Source of the DNA: Cheiracanthium punctorium
Taxonomy: Eukaryota; Arthropoda; Arachnida; Araneae; Cheiracanthiidae
Assembly (NCBI GenBank): GCA_038373885.1
Contig: JAWZYV010013151.1
Location: forward strand, 62,001-126,000
Length of the DNA stretch: 64,000 nt
Direction of reading: 5' to 3'
Shown in pieces: positions 42,601-56,200 of this stretch. The notes beneath the pieces are model-generated. The model worked only from the letters and a program-made list of their open reading frames with translations, was not told where the DNA came from and did not search any database. Numbering within the stretch: position 1 is the stretch's first letter; the number at the start of each line of letters is the position of its first letter. The translations under genes were made by a program, and so were the position numbers.

Positions 42601-44252
42601 CCGCACGGGCAGGATTGTGTCCAGGGCCGTGCTCCTGGAGAAAGTGTTCCTCGCGTAGTGCATGATGCTCTCGTAGTCGTAGTTCAGACCGAGGGAATTG
42701 ACCTCCTCTTCGGTCAGCTTGTTGAAGTTGTACTCTTGACCTGGGAGAGAAATAAGACGGAACAGAATGTTACAGTTACTTCATGCAACACCCCAAAGTT
42801 TTCCCTATAGAGCAGATATAAGGAAAGAGAACACTTTGGTTAAAGTGCCCTAACTTGAGGCACTTGTCTGGGCAGCTGACTTGTGACAAAACGTAAAGTA
42901 AATTAGTTAAAAAAAATGGCACAGAATGTTATGATCTCTATTAAAATTTTCAGAAAATTGAAACTAAATAAATACAAAATTTAATTTTTTTATACGGCCT
43001 ACGTTCAAAAAAAACCCCCCAGTAACGCGTGGCCCATTAGGATTAGGATTATGACAAAAATAAAAAAATGTTTTGCCTGTAGTGGATATTGATGAATTTT
43101 CTAATACAGAATCAGACTATCAATATTATTTTGTTCAGTTTATAAAAAATGTTCCGCACCAATGACAGTGAAAGTTGTAACGCAAATACTTTTAGAACAG
43201 TCAAAACCTAAACCTCTCTGTTGAAATAAATTTCTGATTCAAGTATTTGTCTGTTTGGCACTTTTGCTTCCTTCCATCTCTTTTGCCCTCCTTAACCCTT
43301 TAACGCGCAGTGTTCCCGCTCTGGGAACATCAAACTCTGACGTTTTGACTGTTGCCAGTCACGAAGAATAGATTTGATTCCTAGAAAAATAGTTGCGGAT
43401 GACATAGCTCCACGGGAATCCTTTACTTTTGAGCACGTCCTTTCCCGTAAAAAAAAGTGTCACGATTCTTTTTAACAGCACTGACACCTGCTGAAAAATG
43501 GAAGAATGCGGGAACAGCCGGATAGATTGCCCAATGCTGAAAAAAGGGCAGCCGTTGCCATCGCTCGACTTAACTACCAGCAAGATGGCGGACGATCGAA
43601 ACGTTCATCGCGTGCCACAGATCTAGAGACCCCTTTTTTGACGACAGCTGAATGTGCGGCGCACAGCCGGCTGCCCTTTTTTCAGCATTGGGAAAGGGTT
43701 GCGCCTCAAAGGGTAAAGGAAAAAAATATTTGTATGTGTTACATCTACAATGGATCTATTGCGACGAGTTACAAAAGCACTTCGTGTCTGCAGAGCAATT
43801 TAATTTGGAAATGCCATCCATCAGTTTCTGGTGAATCTCTGCGTTAAATTTGGTAGGAAAACAGAGACTCCAGCCATGTTGTGGAGATGAAAGCTCACTC
43901 TATTTCCAGTGGCATTCTTCATTTAGTACGAAAGAAATACTAAATAAAGGTCTATATAGCACCTGAATTCCATCTGACATTCTCTGAAGAAATAGTATTC
44001 CTCTGCATTTAATTTCTGGGTTCGCAACAGTTTCTTTAAGGAAATGTTCTACGTAACTCATGCAGAAATTTGAGAACCATCTTGCCAACCTAGATTTGGA
44101 ACAGTTATCACTTCACCTTACGGCATGTGGGACTGTTGCAAGACATGGTATTGTTTTATCACTTCCAAAAATTCGTTTAGAGTTAGTCTGATGGAAGGCT
44201 TCAGAATAAAGAACACAATTACGATTCTATCAAGAACAGGATGCTGGCTCTC

Positions 44253-44293
<41 letters not shown>

Positions 44294-47200
44294 TGAATTC
44301 ATAGCTACATTCCTTATCCACGATTCCGAATTTTTCTTAATTGCTGCACTTTATTTATAATATGAATATGTCATTATAATACTAATTTTGAACTACATAG
44401 AAAATACATTAGTCAAACATTATAGTCACATGCATATTATGAGCCCCATTTGGTTTATGTGACACTCTCTGAAACTGAAATGAGTTGGTCGGGAGGTTTT
44501 TTTTTAGTGTCACCTTCAATAATATTTTTTTAGTAATCTAATTCCAAAAGTTCATCAACTGCAAATACAGGAGATAAAGAATTTTGAAAAAAAAATTTTT
44601 TGTTATAATCCTAGTGCCCCATACATTAACTATGTGATATACAAAGTTTCACCTTTTCATCCTAAAAAGGCTCAGAAGTATGTTTAAAGAAAGCTGCTGA
44701 GTGGCTACACAGTACTAATAATAGTAGAAGTGTTTATACAATCATTGTTTTCTTTCGTGATTTGTGTACGATGACGCCTGAAATGCACTCATTTGAAATA
44801 ACTTTTCCCCTTCAAGAGCAGTGTTGAAAAGTGGTTTAAGTCAGCATAATATTTATTTTAATATCTACGACGCTATTTAAGATAAAATGCTTGTGCTTGA
44901 AATGAAATGCTTGTGCTTGTACGTTGTAAATGATCAATGTTCAAGGAATAAACGGCTAGGTGAGTGTTTTTCAGACACCTTGTACATCACCCCAGCACAT
45001 ATTTATCAGCTTGAATCTTTCAGGATGTTCTTCTAACTTATAGATCACCGGTACTGTGTATCGAAAAAGTTTTCAAGTTTCTTCATTAATAATTACAGCG
45101 CTGTTTCCCGTACAATGATCTTTTTTCTTCTTCTAAAAGGGAAATGTGCCAAGTTCTGTATCACAGAATTTAAAAGGAACAAAGCCAAAATCTTGCATTA
45201 ATCTTTCTTTTATATTTTAAGAACATTTCTTTTTTTTTATTCCTCGGTTTTTCTTCTTAAAGCTTTATTCGTTGTTATCGAAATATCTGTAATTCTGAGT
45301 ACATAAATATTTCCTTTTACACAGAATTGTTATGTTAGATACTACTTACGTTTTCTTCAGTGAAAATACGCCTTTTCCCTGCTAATGCGTTCATATGAAA
45401 TCTACGGCACACGTTTAAAGAATGTTTAATTTTGATAGCTATTAAAATCACACGATAGCTATTAATAAACATTAAAACCTTATTTGCTTTATTGCAAGCT
45501 TTAGTAAAATGTATTTGAAGAGAACACCACATGACTTCCTTGTTCGTCTAATTAAATTACTACATTTTCGATACATTTTATTCAAACTTCTTACTTGAAA
45601 CTGATATGCAATAGCTTCATTAAAAATCGACGATTTCTCGCCAAATATAAAAAGATATCGCCAAGCTATCTTCAGTTTTGAAAAAAAAAAAAGATTTTCG
45701 GCGCCAGATTTGGCAGTAGTTTGGGAAAACTCTCCAAGCTTGGCGACATCTGGCAAGATTTGGGGAATGCAATGCAGGGGGACAAAAACTGCCCCTAGAC
45801 TTCTAATGCAAGGAACGATTCAGGAATTTTTTTGGGACCCCCCACCCCTTTTTTTTTAAGCACTAGGGTGCTACTTCGTTCACGCCCAGATTTTTATCTA
45901 CGCGATTTTGTAGAGATGATTTGTAGACAGGTTTTGCAGACATGAACTGCAACGGTGGAGATCTTTTCAAATGTGTTTGACAAATAACACGGAGGGGGGA
46001 GGAATAAAATCTTGAAAGTCGCATAAGGTTTGCAATTTTTGATAATGGATCGGCAAGTTTGCTGGCAAAAAATAACTTCAAAACTGAACCAAGCTTGGCG
46101 ATATTTTTTAAATTTTGCTAGAAACTGACAAACGCGACAGTTCATTGTTAGAATACGCCTGGCGAAGATAGTAAAATAGTTTCAGTAGGCTATTTTAAGG
46201 TAGATTTAAATTCCAAAGGCGTGATTGTGGAACAAGAAAGACAAACATTCGATTAAAACGGGCGTGTGTGCCGTGTAATTTTGTTAAGGGACCGCAAAAC
46301 GAATCCAATCTGCAATGATCCTTGTAATGTATAGATATCCATATAATATATTAAAAGTCTTTTGAGTAACCCTGTCAATAATCTAACCAGTCGACTGCAA
46401 GCAAAAAAAGGAAGATGCAATACAAGATTTTACAGCAGTCCTAACGAAATGTCAATAGTCTATGGAGAATCGTTTTTGAGCTACTCGAGTTACGTACATA
46501 CGTACAGACATGAATACAGAACTAAATAAATTGGATTAACGGTCGATATAAAATAAATCGTACACACTCAAATACATACATAAATGCATACTTACGCTAA
46601 GACCAGTAATAGTCTAAGAGCCAGCGACCGCCAGACATTCGTCATAGTATAAAAGCTGAAACTTTCTCTGCGCATACCCCCCAACAGAGGTAAGAACAAT
46701 CGGCCACTCTAAAGTTTGGATGACCGTGGCTTTGGCAGGTAACAGGTGGCAAAGGTGTATAAAATTGCCGAAAATTTCGTCATTTCATAAAGCTTCATTT
46801 TTTTATATATTCTTCTTCGCAGTACTAGAAATCACTTTATCCCTTGCCAGACACTTTTCCATCGTGGCAAACCCCCGCCAGACAATCTCAAAGTCATGGA
46901 AAACTGTTGTGTTCGCAAACTCCCGCGACGAAGTACGTCAAGCTGTCACCAAGTGTCAAGCACATTTTATACTGCTACTTCTGAACTTTCTTACGCGCGA
47001 ACTTTCTAGCAGCGCGTTCGTAATAGAATGACGTTTTCCATGACTTTGAGATTGTCTGGCGGGGGTTTGCCACGATGGAAAAGTGTCTGGCAAGGGATAA
47101 AGTGATTTCTAGTACTGCGAAGAAGAACCTATAAAAAAATGAAGCTTTATGAAATGACGAAATTTTCTGCAATTTTATGCACCTTCGCCACCTGTTACCT

Positions 47201-50200
47201 GCCAAAGCCACGGTCATCCAAACTTAGAGTGGCCGATGGTTCCTACCTCTGTTGGGGGGTATGCGCAGAGAAAGTTTCAGCTTTTATACTATGACGAAGG
47301 TCTGGCGGTCGCTGGCTCTTGCTCTATAATTTGTTAAAGTAAATTTAGGAATGATGAAAATCAACTTTCTCGGTGGAATTTTAATTTTAATTTTTTGTTT
47401 GTTCACAATACCTCCTTCTCTGTAAAAGTAAGGGGGAAATCAATGCACATTTTTTGTTGATCGTTATTTGTTTGGAAGATGCAAGATATGCATAGTGTTC
47501 CACAAAGGACTACCTGCTTTTTAAAAATGAATAAACAATAAAAGAATGATTATTAAAAAATCTCCTGTTGAAAACAAATGTGTCATGTCCGGATTCTTTT
47601 TTTTTTTTTTTTTTACACATTATTATGCTAGCACAAAATATTACGACAGGCGGCATTACGGCTATTGCATGCAGCAACTGCGGTTGGCAATATTACATGA
47701 CGAAATTCCTCCATTCATTACTAAATTCTCTTGAACTTTTTCTTTGGGACCATTTGAAGGATGTTGTTCACTTCCAAGATCCCACTTAGCTAGCTGAGCA
47801 GCAGGGATTTATACGTGAAGAGTGTGCAGTGCAGGGTGCAGCTATTTCCGCTGGAGACGTATTTCAGAAAGTGTTTGCGAATTTCAATCTGAGACTTCGA
47901 CATAAAATAGACTTGTAGCATGTGACGTCCCCTCTTGGTAGGCAAAAACAAAACTAACTAATGGGCTTGCTCAACGGTACGTCTGGTAGGCAGAAGTGAC
48001 CAATAGGCTACGTGATGTCACTTTGTTATTTGTTAGTAAACATGCTACAGCCCTAATGTGATGAATGGAGGATATTTTGAAAATATTGTAATGTAATTGT
48101 CAACCACGGTTGGTGAATGCAGTAGCCGCAGCGCCGCCAGTAGGTAAGATTTTGTACTAACAGAATAAAGTGATCCAGATAAATAAAAAAAAAATAAAAA
48201 TAAAATAAAATAAAATAAAATTCCAGACTCACTCGTTTCCAGCAAGAATTTTTAATAAACTCCATTCGTATGTTTTTTAATCGTTTTTAAAAACAGGTAA
48301 GCTTTTTTTGAGAATCCGTTTTTATTTATTTAAGTTGAAGTGAAATAGAATTTCGTGCAATGATATATAAACATTTTTTTAACGGAACTGATAGGTGTGA
48401 TTTTAAATATTAAAAAAAAAACAGCCCAATTTTACAAGAGAAAACAATATTTACATATTTATTTTTTTCCTTTTCAAAATAAACAAACCACATACACACA
48501 AATAGAGACGAATTTAGAGCATAAAACTTCTGTGAGAGAGAAAAAAAAAAAAAAAGAAAAAAGGACACGTTACCTGCCACGATGTTCTTTGTTATGATCT
48601 GCACGTGCCTGTCTCTGTCGGGCCGCGTATGCTCGTGCCAGAAACCGATGACGTGCCCCAACTCGTGCACCACGATTCCGAACTTATCACAATTCTTGCC
48701 AATGGAAATGGCCTGGGCCCCGTTGCCACGGCGACCCACGAAGGAACAGCACCTGTTGAAGAGAAACGTTTCTGCGAATTAATCATAACTACTTAATCCT
48801 TTAACCCTTTAATGCAAGGTGGTTGGCGCAGTGAAACCATCTCATTTCAGCGTTTTCACTGCTACAGTCGCAAAAACTTTGGTTAACCCTTTGAGGCGCA
48901 ACCCTTTCCCAATGCTGAAAAGGGGGCAGCCGTTGCCATCGCTCGACTTAACTACCAGCAAGATGGCGGACGATCGAAACGTTCATCGCGTGCCACAGAT
49001 CTAGAGACCCCTTTTTCGACGACAGCTGGCTGTGCCCGGCACAGCCAGCTGCGTATCTTTCCAATGGTATCTTTCCAAGCAGGATGAATCTAAACCGCGA
49101 ATTCAAAAATGTTAGAACCCAATATCTTGAAAATGAAAAATAATTAAAATGCAGAATATTTTAAAGCCGGTTCAGTCCAGCTGGAGTATTTGCTATCAGT
49201 AGAAATATTGGGTGGCGTTCACTATGCCATTGTAGCAGTTCTAGTACACTTTGGATGTTTACCAGCGCGGCTAGATGATATAATTCGTGGTGCTAAATAC
49301 GCAAATCTGCAAAGGATTATGTATATGAAAATATGGATAACGGTTTTGCGGGAACCTTAAATGAGCAGTAATTATAGGTTGCGAGCATGTGTCAATCGCC
49401 CAATAATGAAAAGTCGCCATGGGTGGCAAGCTATCCTAGCTGTTCCATAGTTTATATCAAAGAAAACAATTAAAGTACTGTTTTCTTAGAGCTAATTATT
49501 AACTATACATATTCGCAAGTCGTCAAATTATGAAAATTCGTCCTAATTGTCTAATATGCAAGGTGTTCCATGGGTTTCACATAATTAAAAATCGAAGGTG
49601 CGAAGTTTAAATTTTTATCTTTCAAGCAAGATGCAAGAACCAAGCAATGTGTAGCTCGGTAACATTCAATCTGATCCAACCTTTAGGTTTTGTGAGTTGA
49701 AATTATGCCTTTTTCACAAATAAGCCTTATTAGGGGCTGAATGCCTCATACGAAAAGCGAGCGTAGCGAGTCTTAGAAAACATATGAAGTGCTGTTTTCT
49801 TAGAGCTAATTATTAACTATACATATACGCAAGTCAACAAATTATGAAAATTCGCCATAGGAGAGAGTGGCCTAAAGCAGGTAGGTTAGCAGACTAGTTA
49901 ACTGTCCTCAGACTAGTTAACCTCAGACTAGTTAATTGTCATTATAAAAAATAACTTTTTAAGTTATACTTAACTAATTTAAATTTTATACTTATTTTAA
50001 ATCAGTCTCAACTAATAATGGTTTATTCTTGACATAAATCACAAAAATAAGATCTTCTTCCTGAGTAATTAGTACAAGTTTCATGAACCCACTCTTGACA
50101 GTCTCCACATTGGATCCAATCTACTTTAGGTGGGTCTTCATACAATCCACCACAAACAAGACAAAAATATGCTTTCTCATTTTTTTTCTTCGATACTCTT

Positions 50201-53200
50201 TGTTTTCTAGTTTAAGCGGGTATCTACTCTGCAGATACCCGCTTTGCCCGAAAGCACATTTTTTCTTGAAGAATAATAACATCAAATAAAAAAAAAAAAA
50301 AAAAAAAAAACGAATCATCATGGTATTTTATAGGTAAATAGCATCAAAATAATGTAGTAATATTGGCAATAAAAATAATAAGCTGGTTTTCGAATAGACA
50401 AGAATTACATACCTTCAGTTTTTTTTTAACGAATTCCCCAACTATTTTATTTTGTGTCTCATTACGCCATGTTGCTACGCCGGTGAACCGTTGGGACTGG
50501 ATGAAACCAACACCTCCTACATATAGAAAGCCTAACAACTGAAACTTTGACGTCATTATTAGGCCTTCAAGTGACGACGTCATCACAGTTTTACTTTCAC
50601 AAAGTAAAACTATTTACAATTTCTGATGAATGCTTCAAATATTAGAAAATATCTTAAATAAAAAATTTAAATTTAAGTACCTTTCTCATACAAAATTATT
50701 CATTTCGATTTATTTCCTTATTATATTATCTAATTAGTCGTGGTTAAAAACTGCCGTTTGTCATAAAATTATATTTTTCATCTCAAATTATTAAAATATT
50801 GTTATTCATGAGTAAATTCACCAGAAACTTTTTATAGTTTTATTTTGTGAAAATATTGAGTAATGGTCAATCATTTCTCTGAATAAGAAGGAACGTGCAT
50901 TGTTAGTGAAGATATTCTATCAGAATGGTAGCCATTATTAACCGCCGTATGAAACGATTAAGAAGAGGTCCAACGAGTGTCAATGAGAATAAATAAGGGT
51001 TTAATTGTTTTCCAAAGCGTCTTTATGAATTGTTTAATTTGTGATCTTAATTTACGTTAATTTTTGATTACACGTTACTGTAAAAATTTAATTACTGAAG
51101 CGAATTGTATGGAATTTTGATAAACTGTAAATGATGTTTTATATTGTTTATATGCCTCTTAGAATGTCACTATGCTCTGTCTATCGTATTTGGAAGTTGT
51201 ATATGCCACCGGTGAGCTTTGTAATACGGTACAGCGCCATCTATCGGGTGAAAATGACTATGTTTTTTTTGCATATTTGACTTGCGCATGTTCTGAAACG
51301 TGTAGATACCAAGTTTCACTGGAATATTCTCGGTCGTTTTCTCTCCAGCACCCCTTGAACACTTGCAGTTTAATTATGGCCACCCTGTACTTTAAAAAAA
51401 TCGCCCAAACAAACTGGGACGCTTCCAACTGCAAACAAAAATTTAAAAAAAAAAAAAATCGATTACATCCGAATGTCTCCGTCCTTCAAAACTAAAGTGC
51501 AGACAAAGCTGAAAACAATTCTCTCTCCAACAGACAAATCCCCTTATTTCATTTTCAGACGGAGGGGAGGGGGGGGGAGGAAGGGCGGAGGCATAAATTT
51601 TTACACTCGTCAGCTTAATTTCATAAACTTAATCAATAAGCCGGAACGCGAAATTCAAAATCCTAGAGCCAGGAACAAAAGGGGTACGGATATTTCGCCT
51701 CTCTTTTAAAACTGCGCCGCTGCTTCAAGAATCGGGGAAAAAAGAGAGGGAGAGAGAAACGAAATAAATCGATTTCAGAAGGGGGTATTCTGAACTTCCG
51801 ACTCTTTCTGGAAAACTTTTGATCGACAATGAAACGAAATCCACTCGAAACACATGCTCGATGGAGATTAGGGCCCCGGAATATATGTTGGCTGGGAGAG
51901 TGACGTACGTATGTTTGGAGTTCGTGGTTCTGCATTAAAGTTTTCCTTCCCCCCCCCACTCCCCCAGATTTTGTGAAATTCGATTAATTGAGTAACTTGG
52001 AGATTGGTAGCTTAAAGATTCAAAAGGGTGGTTTCGTGAGATTATTTAATTGAAGTAAATCTTTGGTATTTTTTTGGGGGGTAATTTTAGTTTGTAAACA
52101 ACATAATATGCAATTTTATAAACTAAACTCTCTGAAATCCGCACATTTTAGAAGCAAAGGATTTGTGGATTATTATTTTTTTTTTTTTTCAATGGCCGGC
52201 CGCTGCCTTGGAAGGCTATGGCCACAACGGGCCGGAATTGTTGGCCACTTTATTATGGGGGCACCTAGTAGGTGGACAAACGTCGCCCCCTATGAAGAGA
52301 AGGACAAATGATAACCACGCCCAGTAGGGAATCGAACCCCGACCGCCGGGAGTTGAGTCTGAAACCGCAGTACGGTTCTTTACCCACCATACAATCCGGT
52401 CGGCGGTTTGTGGATTATAGAAATTTACAAATAGATCATTGTTGATATATGCCTTCATTTTGAGTATAAAGTAATTTAATATTATTTATGAACAAATTAA
52501 AGGTAAAAATTAAATAATTATACTCTCACACTTTAGTTAAACTAATTAAAAATTTATATAGAAAACACGAAAAACAAAATTATTTAATCGACTATACTTT
52601 ACTTTTCCAGTTTCGCAAACATGGAATCAATAGCTGTTCGTTTTAAGGTTTATTAATTTTATTTGAATTTAAATATTTTATTTTGGAGTGTCTAATGGCG
52701 TTTATTTCTTGTTGTGATGTCAGTTAAATGGTATAAAACGTAAATGGCAAAGTTAGAGGAATTTCATTCTAGTATTAAGTAGGACATTGTAAAACGCCTT
52801 ATCACCCCTTCTAAATAAGAACAACTATCTTTTACAAACTTGTCAAACATGATTTAAACTCACTTTTTTAAGTGTTCAGATTTTGTTTATTTCTTGTTGT
52901 GATGTCAGTTAAATGGTATAAAACGTAAATGGCAAAGTTAGAGGAATTTCATTCTAGTATTAAGTAGGACATTGTAAAACGCCTTATCACCCCTTCTAAA
53001 TAAGAACAACTATCTTTTACAAACTTGTCAAACATGATTTAAACTCACTTTTTTAAGTGTTCAGATTTTGTTTAGATAGGCTAAAATAACATTTTTTTAA
53101 TTATAATATATGCAAATAATAATAATAATAATAATGATTTAAAGAACGTAATATTTCTTTTACGCTCATCTTGAATTCCACAACATAACACTTACTACTC

Positions 53201-56200
53201 TAACTTTTTTTTTCTAGGAAAATATTTTGAATTGTCCATTAAAGCATGTTTTACAGAATAAAATGAAATACTTTTATTGGTTTTGAGGCACACACATTTC
53301 TGATTTATTTTTCTTTATTTATTTCGATTTTTCTTTATATATTCTATTCTATTTCTATTCTTTATTCTTATTTCTTTCAATTTTTTTCCAGTTTTTTAAA
53401 ATACAAAACACAAGGTATTGCACAAATGCAGCATTAACGTGAAGGTTATAATCATGGCAAGCAGTAATATTTAAATATCACTAATGATATTGAATTAATG
53501 CTATGCTAGGTTAACATGGATTTAAAATATCAACCAGTAAAAAAAAGAAAAGAAATACACCACAGGAAAGTTAACATCTACTATATTTTTAAAGATAGAA
53601 GTTCGAATTTTACTTTAAAAGTTCTTTTCATTTTTTAAAAAAATTTCGCATATGCCCAGACACGTGTTTAGACAAGACAATTGCACGTGTTAGACTTTTG
53701 TTGATAAAAATTCGAAAGAAAAAAAAATTAACAAGCGAAAAATTGAAAAAAAAAACAAAAAAACAAAAAAAAAACAGGTAAAACAAATTACCACTTCTGA
53801 AAAACATAACTCAAAAGTAAATATGTTATTCATAAGCCATGAATTGTAAAAATAATTGTTTATAATAAAAGCACCAAAAGTTTGTGAACCAATTTAAAGT
53901 AGGTAAATAATCTTAAGATCACAAAATGCAGTAAAAAATTGTAAAGAAATTCATTTGAATACAAATGCATCACTAAAAAACATTCGAGATAAAATATTTA
54001 TTTTTAACATGCAAAATTTCATTCAATACATAAATTTATGACAGCACATACAATGGAAACAGGAACGAAAACATTTAATTAATATTTCCATTTTGTCTCA
54101 CATTTCCGCTATTATTTTACAATTCGCTAGAACATCTTTTGTCAGTCCCAACTGGGGGTTACATAGCAAGAAAAAAAATGACTATTACTGTAATAAACCA
54201 TTTTCCCAAGTGTCTATCAAAACTGCTAAGAGAAGCAAAGGTAAATTACTTTTATTTACATAGGAGAAAATTACAGCACTTGTCTGCAACTTTAACTATG
54301 AAAACAGCTCTAAATAATAATAATAATAATAACTTATGATAATAAATGTAGCCTATATCCTTCAGTTTTATTCTTCATATAAAACATTCACGCAAAATTT
54401 TATATCATTCTGTGTTTATATTTTAAGATAAATTAGGCAACAACAACAATAGACCGAATTTCGAGAAGTGTTAAAAATAGTTTTAAACGAGAGAGAACTA
54501 ACTGTAACTGTGCTTCTTTACGCAAATTTTCAAATGATTTCCGAAAGACAAAGGATTCAAAATTTTATTATTTTGAAAAAGAAATGCAAATTGGCAATTT
54601 GACACGTGCACTCGTGTTGAATGCAATTTGACACTGCATAAATCTCTGACAATGTTGCCAAATCTCCGTTTGGCAACATTGTCAGTTCATTGACATTGAA
54701 CTGACAATGTTGCTAAACGGAGATTTATACAGTGAACGTATTTTTAAAAAAATTATTCAATCTTTAGAAGATACATTCTTATTTATTTATTTTAAAGTAG
54801 GGGGAGGGATCATAAAAGTAATTTTTTCTTTTAAATTAGTCTTTAGTAGCTTCGTAATTTCTTTTAAATTTACAAAATTAGTCAATCTTCTGTAGTTTAA
54901 ATTTAGTTTGTTTGAAGGTTGGGGGTATGGGGCACTTGCCCTTGTGTCCAGAGCTGAAGTAAGACGTGTGCGACTGCACATATGCTATTTAGAGAGGGTC
55001 GCCGAAATTTGACAAACTGTACAAAATAATGAGGTAAAATCTTACATTTTTATGTAATTTTAAATGCAAATTAGCCATTTAAATATGTTGATAATTTTTT
55101 TCAACAAATAAAATGGTGTTAGGAGTTTTCTCCTTACACACAGATGCAGTACAGTACGCCTATCAAAGTACTGTACTACACTGTACCAGTAATAGTCAGT
55201 TAAAAGAACTATTACAAGAATAAGTCAATAAAAATAATGAAAAAGTACTAAAAATTTCAGGTATAAAGTTCCGATAAATTTCAGTTATGAAACACCCGTA
55301 CCATTTTTTTTTCTGTGGGGGGGGGGGTGATGGTTCTATATTCATTTTCATTGAAAGGGGGTGCCAAAAATCATTCTTGCACCCGTATCATTTTGCTCTT
55401 AGGGCCGGTACTGCCTGTGCCCCCTCTCTGTAACGGCCAGTGCAGGGTGTCCACCAACGTCAGGAGGCAAAAATAATATCATTAGTAGCCTAACCGGTAT
55501 AAAAAAGTAGCCAGTTTAGTAGCCATTTTCTTAATTTTAGTAGCCACAATAGTAGCATTTTTGCATGATTTTTTAGTTAAATAAGCATATGTCATTTAGC
55601 TTCATTTAAGAGGGAATGAATATAATGATATATTTAAAATCTTCATGCGTTTATAGCAGAGCATAGAGTCCATTTATTTTTATAGTACAGTTAAAAAAAT
55701 AAATTAGAATGTGTGACGACGGATCAATAGCAACTTTAAAAAGAAAAGTGAGTTTACAATAATAAAAATCCGATTTTCAAATGAATCGCCTGGAAAAAGA
55801 TAAAAATATTAAAAATTTGAAGACTGTATGAAAATGACATTTTTTGATCTAAAAAAGTCGCCCAATCTTTAAATTAGTAGCAAAAGTCACTCTTTTAGTC
55901 GCCGGTGGACACCGTGCCAATGTATATTACTACAAATCATTAGTAAGAAATGTACTCATCTGAGGACTTACCCGCACGCCCTTTCCGTGAACACGATGTA
56001 ATCCGGGTGCAGAGAGGGATTTCTTTCCACGAACTGGACACACGTCTCGTTCTCCCAGTACCGCATCGCTTGCTTGAACAGAGCTCTGTGCTCCCCTGTA
56101 TACATACAGAAAGAATAGACATTAAAACAAAAACAGAAATCTGTTCATGAATTTTTTTTTCTGTTGAAAAAACCACAGATTTATTAACATAGGATTACCT

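Larger units (their letters stand above)
42741..48573 (-). other. Intron between exons C and D (5.8 kb)
   Basis: It contains a TTAA family 1 copy (43296-43713), a run of about 38 T (44255-44292), a TCGCCAAGCT-type repeat (about 45630-45770), a 705-bp foldback (46616-47320) and a transposase remnant (47728-47918). 42830-43290 and 44300-45600 are AT-rich with nothing recognisable. 47950-48570 has A/T-rich low complexity (AAAATA repeats near 48182-48222). Confidence 0.6.
48753..55971 (-). other. Intron between exons B and C (7.2 kb)
   Basis: It contains a TTAA family 1 fragment (48887-49053) next to a second TTAA-type fragment, a 7-bp-TSD MITE copy (50508-50850), a family B SINE (52195-52411), a perfect 185-bp duplication (52701-53070), a small hairpin repeat (54638-54730) and a possible hAT-like element (55443-55917). 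49070-50280, 50880-52060 and 53100-54600 show AT-rich sequence, homopolymers and nothing else I can name. Confidence 0.6.

Noticed and set aside
43506..43847. Open frame of 113 codons
   Set aside because: It runs across a family 1 TTAA element; the same residues appear wherever that repeat occurs. It is a shadow of the repeat.
43740..44254. Possible processed pseudogene beside the long T tract
   Set aside because: On this side the tract would be at the wrong end for a plus-strand retrocopy, and no protein similarity was recognised.
46720..47031. Open frames on both strands starting [10 protein letters not shown]
   Set aside because: They are mirror images produced by the foldback arms; there is no independent evidence of coding.
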